Positions 1 through 7,340 of a DNA stretch of 48,094 nucleotides are shown here, piece after piece (the first letter of the stretch is position 1; every line of letters starts with the position of its first letter). The position numbers and the translations under genes are program-made. The notes below the pieces were generated by a model. It was given only the letters and a program-made list of their open reading frames with translations. It ran no database searches and was not told the origin of the DNA. This DNA comes from an uncultured Bacillota bacterium (GTDB lineage Bacteria; Bacillota; Clostridia; Oscillospirales; Oscillospiraceae): positions 1 through 48,094 of the forward strand of contig CANSDP010000015.1 in the NCBI GenBank assembly GCA_947645675.1. The letters run 5' to 3'.

Positions 1-743
1 GCATGGGCTCCTCCGCCATGGGGGCCACCATGCTGCGCAACAAGCTGAAGGACGCCGGCATCACCGGCATTGAGGTCATTCACCATCCTGTGTCCGAGAT
101 CCCCGGGGACTGCCAGATTGTGGTCACCCACCATGAGCTGTCCGGCCGGGCCGCTCAGCGCGCCCCCCAGGCCCGGATCATCCCCATCCACAACTTCATG
201 GGCGCGCCGGAGTACGATGCCCTGGTCAACGAGCTCCTGGACGCCCAGAAGGGCGGCTCCGCCCCCGCTCCCGCCGCTCCCGCCCCCAAGGCGGAGGAGG
301 CCGCTCCCGCCGGCGACACCCTGCTTGAGCGGAAGAACATCGTCCTCAACTGCGCCCCCGTCACCCCCGAGGAGGCCATCCGCGCCTGCGGCCGGCTGAT
401 GGTGGAGAGCGGCTATGTGGACGAGGCCTATATCCAGGGTATGCTGGACCGTGAGGCCAGCTTCTCGGTGGCCATCGGCAGCCATGTGGCTATCCCCCAC
501 GGCACCAACGACGTAAAGCCGCTCATCAAGCACACCGGCGTCGTGGTCATGACCTACCCCGAGGGCATCGACTGGAACGGCGACAAGGTAAAGCTGGTGG
601 TAGGCATCGCCGCCAAGGGCGAGGAGCACCTGGAGGTGCTGGGCCGTATTGTGGCCATCGCCTCCACCGACGAGGACACCGACAAGCTGGTGGCCTCCGC
701 CGACGCGGAGAAGCTGTTCGCCAACCTGAACGGACTGACCTGA
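1..743 (+). CDS. mtlA: PTS mannitol-type permease, C-terminal part (end of IIB + IIA), 5' partial
   Basis: This is the C-terminal part of a mannitol-family EII protein. The IIB and IIA domains pass phosphate from HPr towards an incoming hexitol at the membrane. The reading frame is open to the window edge, and the visible start GMGSSAMGATM is the segment that follows the IIB active cysteine, so that cysteine and the membrane IIC domain lie outside. Numbering from the first visible Met, IIB ends near residue 82. An Ala/Pro-rich linker covers about 83-104. A full-length IIA domain of about 140 residues follows, with its phospho-histidine in AIPHGT (H166). Mannitol specificity is inferred from this IIB-IIA pattern; another hexitol is possible. 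A strong hairpin ends the gene. Confidence 0.9.
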   Translation, partial: MGSSAMGATMLRNKLKDAGITGIEVIHHPVSEIPGDCQIVVTHHELSGRAAQRAPQARIIPIHNFMGAPEYDALVNELLDAQKGGSAPAPAAPAPKAEEAAPAGDTLLERKNIVLNCAPVTPEEAIRACGRLMVESGYVDEAYIQGMLDREASFSVAIGSHVAIPHGTNDVKPLIKHTGVVVMTYPEGIDWNGDKVKLVVGIAAKGEEHLEVLGRIVAIASTDEDTDKLVASADAEKLFANLNGLT

Positions 744-763
744 TCCCCCTCTTCCCAATGAAA

Positions 764-803
764 GCCCCGCCGGAGCGTTTTTGCTCCGGCGGGGCCTGTT
801 TTT
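764..803. terminator. Bidirectional intrinsic terminator
   Basis: A 13-bp GC-rich perfect stem (764-776 with 783-795, GCCCCGCCGGAGC) is flanked by T-runs on both strands. It lies between the PTS gene stop and the stop of the convergent permease gene, so it probably serves both. Confidence 0.85.
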
Positions 804-1572
804 ATTCCAGGTTCAGCTTGTGCTCCAAAATCCAGCAGGTGACCGCCAAAAACGCGGCGGCGGGAATGAGCATGGCGGCGACGGCAGTGAGCATGGAGCC
901 GTAAGCGTTAGCGGTGGTCATATCCAGCAGGGGCCGGACGACCTTATAAGAGAATACCCGGTCATACAGGTTGACCAGCAGGATATACAGCCCGATAAAA
1001 GCGGCCACACCTACCAGATTTCGATGACGGGAGACCATGTGTCCAATAGACAGAGCCAGGTATATCACCGCAATCAGCAGCACGATGACAGAGAGGATCA
1101 CAAGACAGAATTCCGCCATCAGAATCAGCATATCCGGGTGCTTCATAATGCCTCGGAAGATATCCGACCAGAGGGAGATCTGGAGCAGATCCGGCAGATT
1201 CCAGGGGAGCATGAAGGCGGGAGACAAAACGGCTACCACGCCGCAGCCCACCCAGGCAACTACTCCACAAATGAGCTTGGACAACACCAGCTGCCAGGGG
1301 TGGACGGGCAGGGTGTGCATTAAATATCCCTCGTCCCCCAGCAGTCCTTTGGAAAAACGCCGGACAACAAACATAATCGCGATTACAAACATGGCGGCCA
1401 AAACAGACCCGAAGGTCAGCACTATCATATTGGAGGCATTTTCTCCCACAAGATGGATTCGCCCGTACAAAGTAAAGCGGTTAATCAACGCCAGTACCAG
1501 CGCCGCCCCCCAGATGAGGGAAAACTGCTTCCACATGGCCCGGAAGTCATATTTTAACAATTTCAGCAGCAT
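802..1572 (-). CDS. ABC-2 type exporter permease
   Basis: This 256-residue integral membrane protein has about six hydrophobic segments. Examples are around residues 18-35, 50-70, 95-125, 155-180, 190-205 and 230-248. It is very probably the membrane partner of the ATPase encoded just upstream. Its ATG overlaps the ATPase stop by one base (TGATG), so the two are translationally coupled. Size, topology and the regulator-ATPase-permease order match the YtrA-controlled ABC-2 exporters of Firmicutes. The substrate is unknown; such systems often deal with cell-wall antibiotics or peptides, but nothing here fixes that. Confidence 0.75.
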   Translation of the reverse strand: MLLKLLKYDFRAMWKQFSLIWGAALVLALINRFTLYGRIHLVGENASNMIVLTFGSVLAAMFVIAIMFVVRRFSKGLLGDEGYLMHTLPVHPWQLVLSKLICGVVAWVGCGVVAVLSPAFMLPWNLPDLLQISLWSDIFRGIMKHPDMLILMAEFCLVILSVIVLLIAVIYLALSIGHMVSRHRNLVGVAAFIGLYILLVNLYDRVFSYKVVRPLLDMTTANAYGSMLTAVAAMLIPAAAFLAVTCWILEHKLNLE

Positions 1573-2297
1573 CAGAATCCTCCTCCTTCCATAGGCATCG
1601 CCCGGAAAATCTCCCGAAAGAGGGCGTCCACGCTCTTGCCTTCCCTCTCCCGGATGTCGTCCACCGTGGCATGGAGCATGATTTTGCCCTCTTTCAAGAA
1701 AATGGCCTCATCCAGCACCTTCTCCACATCGGAGATCAGGTGGGTGGAGATGAGGACGGTACCCTCCTCGTTGTAGTTGGTCAGAATGGTGCGCAGGATG
1801 AAGTCCCGGGCCGCCGGGTCCACCCCGGCGATGGGCTCATCTAGGAGATACAGCCGGGCGTTTCGGGCCATAACCAGCACCAGCTGGACTTTCTCCTTGG
1901 TGCCCTTGGACATGGACTTCAGCCGGTCCCCCGGGTCCACCCCCAGGGAGCGGCACATGTCGATGGCCTTTTCATACTGAAAGTCGCTGTAAAAATCCCG
2001 GAACAGGTCGAACAGATCGGATGCCTTCATCCAGTCGGCGAAGTACATCCGGTCGGGCAGATAGCTCACCACCGACTTGGTGTAGGGCCCGATGGCCGAG
2101 CCGTCCACCGCCAGCTCCCCCCGGGTGGGCTGGAGCAGTCCGCACAGCAGCTTGATTAAGGTGGTCTTTCCGCTTCCGTTGGGGCCCAGAAGGCCCACAA
2201 TCCGCCCCGGCCCCACCTCCAGGTCCACCCCGCTCAGGGCGGGGCGCAGGCCGTAGGACTTATAGAGCCCGCGGCATTCGATCAAATAATCGCTCAT
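1572..2297 (-). CDS. ABC transporter ATP-binding protein
   Basis: This 241-residue ATPase powers the permease encoded downstream. Walker A is GPNGSGKTT near residue 38. The signature is SMSKGTKEKVQ (SKG in place of SGG). Walker B is LYLLDEPIAGVDP, and a switch histidine follows in LISTHLISDVE. Together these make a complete nucleotide-binding domain. Its ATG overlaps the stop of the upstream GntR gene by four bases (ATGA) and its stop touches the permease start, so all three genes form one tight operon. It is similar in architecture to the ATPase at 3241-4143 but clearly diverged. Confidence 0.9.
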   Translation of the reverse strand: MSDYLIECRGLYKSYGLRPALSGVDLEVGPGRIVGLLGPNGSGKTTLIKLLCGLLQPTRGELAVDGSAIGPYTKSVVSYLPDRMYFADWMKASDLFDLFRDFYSDFQYEKAIDMCRSLGVDPGDRLKSMSKGTKEKVQLVLVMARNARLYLLDEPIAGVDPAARDFILRTILTNYNEEGTVLISTHLISDVEKVLDEAIFLKEGKIMLHATVDDIREREGKSVDALFREIFRAMPMEGGGF

Positions 2298-2653
2298 AAC
2301 GCTTCCTCCTTCAAAAGGGACGCGGCCCGGTCCCGGTCATAGCCCAGGGCGGCCATCGCGTCCAGATATTGATGAATCAGGCCCTGGGCCTCCGTCCGGC
2401 GCACCCGGTCCAGAACGGCCGTGTCCTGGGTGACCAGCCGGCCGGCGGTGCGGTCGGCCTTTGCCAGACCGTCCTGCTCCAGCTGGGCCAGGGCGCGCTG
2501 CATGGTGTTGGGGTTGACCCCCGCCTCCGCCGCCAGCTCCCGCACCGAGGGCAGGCGGCTCCCCGGGGGATAGACCCCGGTGATAATCCGCCGGGTCAGC
2601 TGCTGGCTGAGCTGGAGCCAGATGGGCCGGTTGTCCTCCAGCCTCCAATCCAC
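2294..2653 (-). CDS. GntR-family (YtrA-like) transcriptional repressor
   Basis: This 119-residue regulator has an N-terminal winged helix-turn-helix (RPIWLQLSQQL, then GSRLPSVRELAAEAGVNP and NTMQRALAQLEQDG). Only a short helical tail of about 45 residues follows, which is the YtrA subfamily layout. A GTG start at 2653 is preferred over the ATG at 2659. AAAGGAGG (2661-2668) lies only one base before the ATG but seven before the GTG. It heads the exporter operon at 802-2297 and probably represses it through the inverted repeat at 2675-2696. Ligand unknown. Confidence 0.85.
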   Translation of the reverse strand: MDWRLEDNRPIWLQLSQQLTRRIITGVYPPGSRLPSVRELAAEAGVNPNTMQRALAQLEQDGLAKADRTAGRLVTQDTAVLDRVRRTEAQGLIHQYLDAMAALGYDRDRAASLLKEEAL

Positions 2654-2674
2654 AGGCATCCCTCCTTTGTATGA

Positions 2675-2721
2675 TTGTACTATTCATCTAATACAATAAT
2701 ACGTCTCAGCCGGTTTGTCAA
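2675..2721 (-). promoter_or_regulatory. Promoter and YtrA-type operator for the leftward exporter operon
   Basis: On the minus strand a perfect -35 TTGACA (2716-2721) is followed after 17 bases by TATTGT (2693-2698). An inverted repeat overlaps the -10 and start region: TTGTACTA (2675-2682), six bases, then TAATACAA (2689-2696), matching in 7 of 8 positions. The placement fits steric repression by the GntR protein. Confidence 0.65.
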
Positions 2722-2805
2722 CCCCCAAAAATTGGGGGACAGGCCGATTTTAAGAGGATTTTTAAAAATCTTAAACAGTTCTTAATGGTATTTCCCCCTG
2801 GCCTC

Positions 2806-2839
2806 TGATACACTAATTGTACTAATACAGTTAGTACAG
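2806..2839 (+). promoter_or_regulatory. Extended -10 promoter and YtrA-type operator for the rightward exporter operon
   Basis: A TG-A-TACACT extended -10 (2806-2814) has no good -35. Directly after it lies a near-perfect inverted repeat, TTGTACTA (2817-2824) and TAGTACAG (2832-2839). The core GTACTAA...TTAGTAC is perfect (2819-2825 with 2831-2837). The half-site equals the left half of the leftward operator at 2675-2682. Confidence 0.6.
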
Positions 2840-2873
2840 TGTCCGGCCCGCGCCGGCGAGAGGAGGAACCGAT

Positions 2874-3248
2874 GTGCTGAACTTGGACTACCGGGACGCG
2901 CGCCCCATCTATGAACAGGTGAAGGACGGCCTGCGGCGGTTGATGGTCACCGGCGTGATTCAGGAGGGGGAGAAGCTGCCCTCCGTACGGGCTATGGCCG
3001 GGTCGCTGGCCATCAACCCCAACACCATTCAGCGGGCCTATGAGGCCCTGGAGGCGGAGGGCTATGTCTACTCCGTCCCGGGCAAGGGCTCCTTCGCCGC
3101 CCCCAACACCGGGGTGGACGAGGGACGGAAAAACGAGCTGCTCCAGACCTTTGACCAGGCGGCGGGGGAGCTGCTGTTCCTGGGCATGCGCGGCGAAGAG
3201 TTGTGGGCCCGCGTCCAGGCGTTGGAAGGGGGAAATGAGAATGATTAA
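2874..3248 (+). CDS. GntR-family (YtrA-like) transcriptional repressor
   Basis: A second 124-residue YtrA-type regulator, with the winged helix formed by RPIYEQVKDGL, GEKLPSVRAMAGSLAINP and NTIQRAYEALEAEGY, then a short C-terminal tail. The start is GTG at 2874, seven bases after AGGAGG (2861-2866). The overlapping ATG at 2872 reads only Met-Cys-stop. The gene overlaps the ATPase start at 3241 by eight bases, forming a regulator-ATPase-permease operon divergent from its twin at 802-2653. It probably binds the repeat at 2817-2839. Cross-talk with the twin regulator is plausible because the half-sites match. Confidence 0.88.
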   Translation: MLNLDYRDARPIYEQVKDGLRRLMVTGVIQEGEKLPSVRAMAGSLAINPNTIQRAYEALEAEGYVYSVPGKGSFAAPNTGVDEGRKNELLQTFDQAAGELLFLGMRGEELWARVQALEGGNEND

Positions 3249-4143
3249 GGTAAACAATGTGGTCAAGACCTTCGACGGCTTCCGGGCCCTGGACGGCCTG
3301 ACCATGACGGCGGAGAAGGGCTCCATCTACGGACTGGTTGGCCCCAACGGGGCGGGCAAGTCCACCATCCTGCGGCACATTATGGGCATATACCGCCCCG
3401 ACTCGGGCTCGGTGCTGGTGGACGGGGAGCAGGTCTATGAGAACCCGGCGGTAAAGGCCAAGATCGCCGCCATCCCCGACGACCTGTACTATTTCAACTC
3501 CGCCTCCACCCGGGACATGATGCGCTTTTACCGGGGAATGTACCCCAGCTTCGACGTGAAGCGGTACAAGGCCCTGGCCGAGGCCTTCCCCGAGGTGGAC
3601 GAGAAACAGCCCATCCGCCGGCTGTCCAAGGGGATGCAGAAGCAGTCTGCCTTCCGGCTGGCCCTGTGCTGCAATCCCGAGGTGCTGGTCCTCGACGAGC
3701 CGGTGGACGGCCTGGACCCGGTGATGCGCCGCCAGGTGTGGACCCTCCTCATGGGGGACGTGGCCCAGCGGGGGACCACGGTGCTGGTCTCCTCTCACAA
3801 CCTGCGGGAGCTGGAGGACGTATGCGACCATGTGGGCATCCTCAGCCACGGCAAGGTGCTGCTGGAGCGGTCCCTCACCGATTTGCAGGACAACGTGGTC
3901 AAGCTTCAAATCGCCTTTGCCGACGGCAAGCTGCCCGACCTGCCCAAAGACCTGAACGTGCTCCATACCTCCCAGATCGGGCGGGTGTTCACCCTCATCG
4001 TCCGGGGAAACCCGGCGGAGATCAAAACCCGCATGGCGGGCTTCGCCCCCATTCTCATGGAGGCCCTGCCCCTGACCCTGGAGGAGATTTTTATCTATGA
4101 ACTGGGAGGTGAGGACTATGCGGTCCGCGACATCGTACTTTAA
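3241..4143 (+). CDS. ABC transporter ATP-binding protein (YtrB-like)
   Basis: This 300-residue ATPase has Walker A GLVGPNGAGKST (about residues 31-42), signature LSKGMQKQ, Walker B VLVLDEPVDGLDP and switch region VSSHNLRELE. A C-terminal extension of about 80 residues follows, as in YtrB-type exporters. The ATG at 3241 is chosen because the GGAAGGGGG before it is about eight bases away. The in-frame ATG at 3235 sits almost on that site. It overlaps both neighbours (eight bases with the regulator, 26 with the permease), which suggests coupled translation. Substrate unknown. Confidence 0.9.
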   Translation: MIKVNNVVKTFDGFRALDGLTMTAEKGSIYGLVGPNGAGKSTILRHIMGIYRPDSGSVLVDGEQVYENPAVKAKIAAIPDDLYYFNSASTRDMMRFYRGMYPSFDVKRYKALAEAFPEVDEKQPIRRLSKGMQKQSAFRLALCCNPEVLVLDEPVDGLDPVMRRQVWTLLMGDVAQRGTTVLVSSHNLRELEDVCDHVGILSHGKVLLERSLTDLQDNVVKLQIAFADGKLPDLPKDLNVLHTSQIGRVFTLIVRGNPAEIKTRMAGFAPILMEALPLTLEEIFIYELGGEDYAVRDIVL

Positions 4144-6028
4144 CGGCGCCCTCTACCGCAAGACCCTGGCCCGCTTCTGGCCCCTTTGGGTGGGCTACGG
4201 GGTGATCTGGCTGTTTTTCATCCCGCTGAACATGCTCAACACCTACTTTAGCCGCTATATGAACCGCGATCCCCAACAGCGTCTGCTGATCCGCGCGGTG
4301 AATCTGCCTGAAATGGCCACCTTTGGCCTGTATCTGGCTGCCTTCTTTGCCATTCTCTGCGCTATGGCGGTGTTCGGCTATCTGTATAACAGCCGCTCCT
4401 CCTGCTGGTTCCACGCCCTGCCCACCCGGCGGGAGGCCCTGTTCACCACCCAGTACCTGGCGGGGCTGTCCTTCCTGCTGCTGCCCCAGGGGGCGGTGGC
4501 GGTGCTGACCGCCATGATCGAAATGGCCTTCCTGCCCATGGCGCATTGGGGCGCGGCCCTGTCCGCCCTGGTGATGTGGCTGCTGGCCCAGAGTGGGATC
4601 TGCCTGTTCTTCTTCTCCTTCGCCGCCTTCTGCGCCATGTTCACCGGCCACATCCTGGCTCTGCCCGCCTTCTACTGTATCCTCAACATCCTGGCCGACG
4701 TCATCTACACCCTGCTGGACGGCCTGTTCCATGAGTTCTTTTACGGCTACGCCGGGTCCGCCGGGTCCGCTCAGATCGTGGAGTACCTCACCCCCGCCTA
4801 CGCCCTGAAGGACGCGGTGGTGCTGTTTGGCAGCAGCGAGGAGGGGCAGCGCTTCCGCTCCCCGGGCACGGTGGCCGTCTACGCCGCCGTGGGTGTGGCG
4901 CTGGCCCTTGTATCCCTGTACGTCTACCGCCGCCGCCATGCGGAGACCGCCGGCGACGTGGTGGCCATCCCCCTGGTGCGGCCCCTGTTCAAATACGGGG
5001 TGTCCTTCTGCTCCGGGCTGTGCCTGGGCATGTTCTCCGCGATGTTCTTCGGCTGGACGAACGGCATGGCCGTCCTCATCGCCAGCATCCTGGTCTGGAC
5101 GGTCATCGGCTGCTTCGCCGCCGAGATGCTGCTGAAAAAGTCCTTCCGGGTCCTCAAGGCCTGGAAAGGGGCGGCGGTCATGGCTGTTGTGGTGCTGGTC
5201 CTCTGTCTGGCCTGTCTGGCCGATGTCTTCGGTGTGGTGAACCGGGTGCCGGCTCCGGACCAGGTGAAGTCCGTCCAGGTGGAGCTGGACATGGGTTACC
5301 CCAATGACAGCGGCGGAGATTTGAGCCTGAATATCACCAGCCCGGCTCAGATCGAAAAAATTCTCGCGCTCCACAAGGCCATCGTGGACAACCGGGACCA
5401 GGAGGATTACTTTCAGTACGCCCACACCGGCAGCTTTGACTACACCTATCTCACCCTCTCCTACGGCCTGACCGGCGGCAGTCTGGAGCGGCGTTACCAC
5501 AGCGTCCCCATCGCCGAGGGCGACCTGGATACCCCGGGCACAGTGGCATACGCCCTGCGTCAGATTCTGGACGACCGGGAGCTGGTGGCTATGGCCTACG
5601 ACTTCGACGGCCTGCTGGACGGGGCTGTTCTCACCACCGCCCGGCTGAGGACCGTAAAGCAGCACAGCTCATACGGCGGCGAGGGCACCACCTCCGTCTA
5701 TGTGGAGGGTCACCTCCAGGAGCTGTGGGACGCGGTGCGGGCCGACTTCGACGAGGGAACCATCGGCGTGCGCTACCCCTTCTACGAAAGCCCGGAGATG
5801 ATGGACAACACCTATGAGACCTCCCTGATCTTTGGGGCCACCGACAACAAGGTGGCCGACCGCCCCGGCGTCGAGACGACCAATCCGGCCAACTATGAGC
5901 TGGAGATCTATCTCACCCCCCAGGCGAAGCACACCCTGGCCGTGCTGGATCAGACCGGAATCTTTGAGGAGGGGTACAGCCTGGCAACCTATGAGCCGGA
6001 CTATTATCCTGGCGCCCATAACGGATAA
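4118..6028 (+). CDS. ABC exporter permease with large extracytoplasmic C-terminal region
   Basis: This is a 636-residue membrane protein. The first 350 residues hold about eight or more hydrophobic segments (for example FWPLWVGYGVIWLFFIP and AVMAVVVLVLCLACLADVF). About 260 mostly polar residues then follow one last membrane helix, so a large domain probably faces outward. ATG 4118 is favoured over 4097 because GGAGGTGA (4105-4112) lies five bases upstream. It completes the operon begun at 2874. The layout recalls YtrC/YtrD-like and bacitracin-type permeases, though no known sensor domain is recognisable. Confidence 0.75.
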   Translation: MRSATSYFNGALYRKTLARFWPLWVGYGVIWLFFIPLNMLNTYFSRYMNRDPQQRLLIRAVNLPEMATFGLYLAAFFAILCAMAVFGYLYNSRSSCWFHALPTRREALFTTQYLAGLSFLLLPQGAVAVLTAMIEMAFLPMAHWGAALSALVMWLLAQSGICLFFFSFAAFCAMFTGHILALPAFYCILNILADVIYTLLDGLFHEFFYGYAGSAGSAQIVEYLTPAYALKDAVVLFGSSEEGQRFRSPGTVAVYAAVGVALALVSLYVYRRRHAETAGDVVAIPLVRPLFKYGVSFCSGLCLGMFSAMFFGWTNGMAVLIASILVWTVIGCFAAEMLLKKSFRVLKAWKGAAVMAVVVLVLCLACLADVFGVVNRVPAPDQVKSVQVELDMGYPNDSGGDLSLNITSPAQIEKILALHKAIVDNRDQEDYFQYAHTGSFDYTYLTLSYGLTGGSLERRYHSVPIAEGDLDTPGTVAYALRQILDDRELVAMAYDFDGLLDGAVLTTARLRTVKQHSSYGGEGTTSVYVEGHLQELWDAVRADFDEGTIGVRYPFYESPEMMDNTYETSLIFGATDNKVADRPGVETTNPANYELEIYLTPQAKHTLAVLDQTGIFEEGYSLATYEPDYYPGAHNG

Positions 6029-6029
6029 G

Positions 6030-6062
6030 CGGCAAAGCCCCCTTGTAAAGGGGGCTTTGCCG
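6030..6062 (+). terminator. Hairpin, probable terminator of the exporter operon
   Basis: A 15-bp perfect stem (6030-6044 with 6048-6062) begins two bases after the permease stop. Only a short T-poor tail follows. Its core also forms the left edge of the dispersed repeat that continues to 6205. Confidence 0.55.
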
Positions 6063-6205
6063 TTGCAGAAAACATCATTTTGGCATAATAAAATCGTTCC
6101 GAAAAGTTACTTCATTTCCAAGTACCTGTTGTACGCAATAACTTTTTTGCGGCAGTTTTTCTGCTGGAAACTACTTTACCGACAAACTGACCGCGGAGCC
6201 CTTCA
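6036..6205 (+). repeat. Dispersed repeat, copy 1 (core inverted relative to copy 2)
   Basis: The unit has three parts. The left part is a palindromic hairpin (CCCCCTTGTAAAGGGGG core). A core of about 115 bp follows, at about 6065-6190, containing CATTTCCAAGTACCTGTTGT and GCGGCAGTTTTTCTGCTGGA. The right part reads CCGCGGAGCCCTTC (6191-6204). A second copy lies at 11257-11443. Both flanking parts are in the same orientation there, but the core is reversed. No protein is encoded; it may be a MITE-like or RNA-forming element. Confidence 0.7.
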
Positions 6206-6304
6206 GGTCCTTCGTTACCCGCACGCCCAGCTGTGCGTCAATTTTCTGCATACCCAATCACTCCTTGTTGAGCCATGATACCGCATGAAGGACCGGTTGT
6301 CCAA

Positions 6305-6460
6305 CTATTTTCCCTCGGTTTCTTTCTCGGCGAGATAATCTTCCATCACAATACGAACCATACTAGCGACACTACGGCGCTCTTTCTGCGCCTGTGCCTC
6401 AAGCCGCTCTTTAAATTTGTGGGTCACTCGAATTGCAACCTGTGTCTCAGTTTTTGCCAT
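6305..6460 (-). CDS. Small ribbon-helix-helix (CopG/Arc-like) DNA-binding protein
   Basis: This is a 51-codon gene. The product starts MAKTETQVAIRVTHKFKERL and ends in a charged tail. It shows one beta strand (TQVAIRV), helix A (HKFKERLEAQAQKE), a turn (RRSVAS) and helix B (MVRIVMEDYLAEKE). This is a complete ribbon-helix-helix fold, which binds DNA as a dimer. AAAGGGGG lies about nine bases before the ATG. It is divergent from the 51-residue gene at 6620, with TCGACA sites between, so it probably autoregulates the pair. Family assignment is confident; biological role is not. Confidence 0.75.
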   Translation of the reverse strand: MAKTETQVAIRVTHKFKERLEAQAQKERRSVASMVRIVMEDYLAEKETEGK

Positions 6461-6483
6461 AGGAGAACCCCCTTTGACCATCT

Positions 6484-6586
6484 ATTGTACAACAAAATTC
6501 GACATTTTTGAGGTAAAACATTGCACATCATTGAATACCAAAGAATGTCGCCCAAATCGTCATTTTTCGACAATTTTAATTGTCGA
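6484..6586. promoter_or_regulatory. Divergent promoter region with repeated TCGACA half-sites
   Basis: A perfect 9-2-9 palindrome, TCGACAATT/AATTGTCGA, occupies 6567-6586. The same half-site recurs as TTCGACATT at 6498-6506 and in reverse as AATGTCG at 6544-6550. A TACAAT -10 (6484-6489, minus strand) serves the ribbon-helix-helix gene; no convincing -35 was seen. The four half-sites fit binding by the adjacent small regulator (inference). Confidence 0.55.
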
Positions 6587-6619
6587 TTTGCGCAACAATA
6601 GAGCAAAGGAGGTTTTATT

Positions 6620-6775
6620 ATGAAGGACAAAGAAGCAATGCTGACTGCGGAGCAGTACAACAGCCTGTACTGCAAAACCTTTGCAAAGCTTGATGAGGTT
6701 TGCGTCCTGGCAGAGCAGGCAATGAAGGAGCTGGAGGAGCTACAGCTGTCAATGGGGAAGGAAGAAACTGGATAA
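6620..6775 (+). CDS. Small acidic/helical protein of unknown function (51 aa)
   Basis: The gene has an excellent ribosome site, AAAGGAGG (6605-6612), seven bases before the ATG, and a clean 51-codon frame. The product begins MKDKEAMLTAEQYNSLYCKT and continues as one long amphipathic helix rich in Glu and Leu (LAEQAMKELEELQLS). There is no signal peptide or membrane segment. I do not recognise the family. It is divergent from an equally small ribbon-helix-helix gene and shares its operator region, so the two probably act together. An antitoxin/toxin or a regulator/accessory pair are both possible. Confidence 0.6.
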   Translation: MKDKEAMLTAEQYNSLYCKTFAKLDEVCVLAEQAMKELEELQLSMGKEETG

Positions 6776-6808
6776 TGAAAAATTTTCTAGAAATCCAGGA
6801 CTTTTTCC

Positions 6809-6837
6809 TTTACATTGGGGAGAAACTATGATATATT
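6809..6837 (+). promoter_or_regulatory. rpsO promoter
   Basis: TTTACA (6809-6814), exactly 17 bases, then TATATT (6832-6837). The start would fall near 6844, giving a leader of about 118 bases before rpsO. Confidence 0.7.
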
Positions 6838-6961
6838 ATCCGGGCATGGAATCGTGCGCGTCCATCGCTTGGTTTCGGGATATGGCCCGCGCAGGTGCGC
6901 GGGGAGACACCCGCCTGATACCCGGCCCTTGGACAGAACAAATTGAAAGGTGGAATTTCCC
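6838..6961 (+). promoter_or_regulatory. Structured rpsO leader, candidate S15 autoregulatory site
   Basis: About 118 bases of untranslated leader contain complementary GC-rich segments, for example CCGGGC near 6840 with GCCCGG near 6926, and CGCGC/GCGCG around 6888-6902. S15 commonly represses its own mRNA by binding a leader structure, so such a site is expected here. I cannot match it to a specific known S15 leader class by eye. Confidence 0.35.
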
Positions 6962-7228
6962 ATGATCCGCAAGGACGAAAAGACGGCCGTGATCGAGGCC
7001 AACCGCACTCATGAGAGCGATACTGGCTCCCCCGAGGTGCAGATCGCCATTCTCACCGCCCGCATCAACGAGCTCACCGAGCACCTGAAGGTCCACATCC
7101 ACGACAACCACAGCCGCCGCGGCCTGTATAAGATGATCGGTAAGCGCCGCAAGCTGCTGGATTACCTGATGGCCAAGGACATCGAGCGCTACCGCGCCAT
7201 CATCGCCAAGCTGGGCATCCGTAAGTAA
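6962..7228 (+). CDS. rpsO: 30S ribosomal protein S15
   Basis: The product is 88 residues, the normal S15 length. It binds the central domain of 16S rRNA early in 30S assembly. The family pattern is clear: [21 protein letters not shown], then [14 protein letters not shown] [20 protein letters not shown] and LLDYL. ATG 6962 is used because AAAGGTGG lies eight bases upstream; a GTG at 6950 in the same frame overlaps that site. pnp follows downstream, the widely conserved rpsO-pnp order, although here a large palindromic repeat separates them. Confidence 0.97.
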   Translation: MIRKDEKTAVIEANRTHESDTGSPEVQIAILTARINELTEHLKVHIHDNHSRRGLYKMIGKRRKLLDYLMAKDIERYRAIIAKLGIRK

Positions 7229-7238
7229 GACCGTGTTT

Positions 7239-7271
7239 CATAGGGCGGCGCGTCTGGCGTACCGCCCTATG
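7239..7271 (+). terminator. Hairpin after rpsO (attenuator or processing site)
   Basis: A perfect 10-bp stem, CATAGGGCGG (7239-7248) with CCGCCCTATG (7262-7271). No T-run follows directly, so it may be an RNA-processing or stability structure between rpsO and pnp and not a true terminator. Confidence 0.45.
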
Positions 7272-7340
7272 TTCGCATATACCCCCGGTGTTTTTTCTGG
7301 TTTTTTAGCAGTTGAATATGGGGTTGGAGCAGATATTCCC

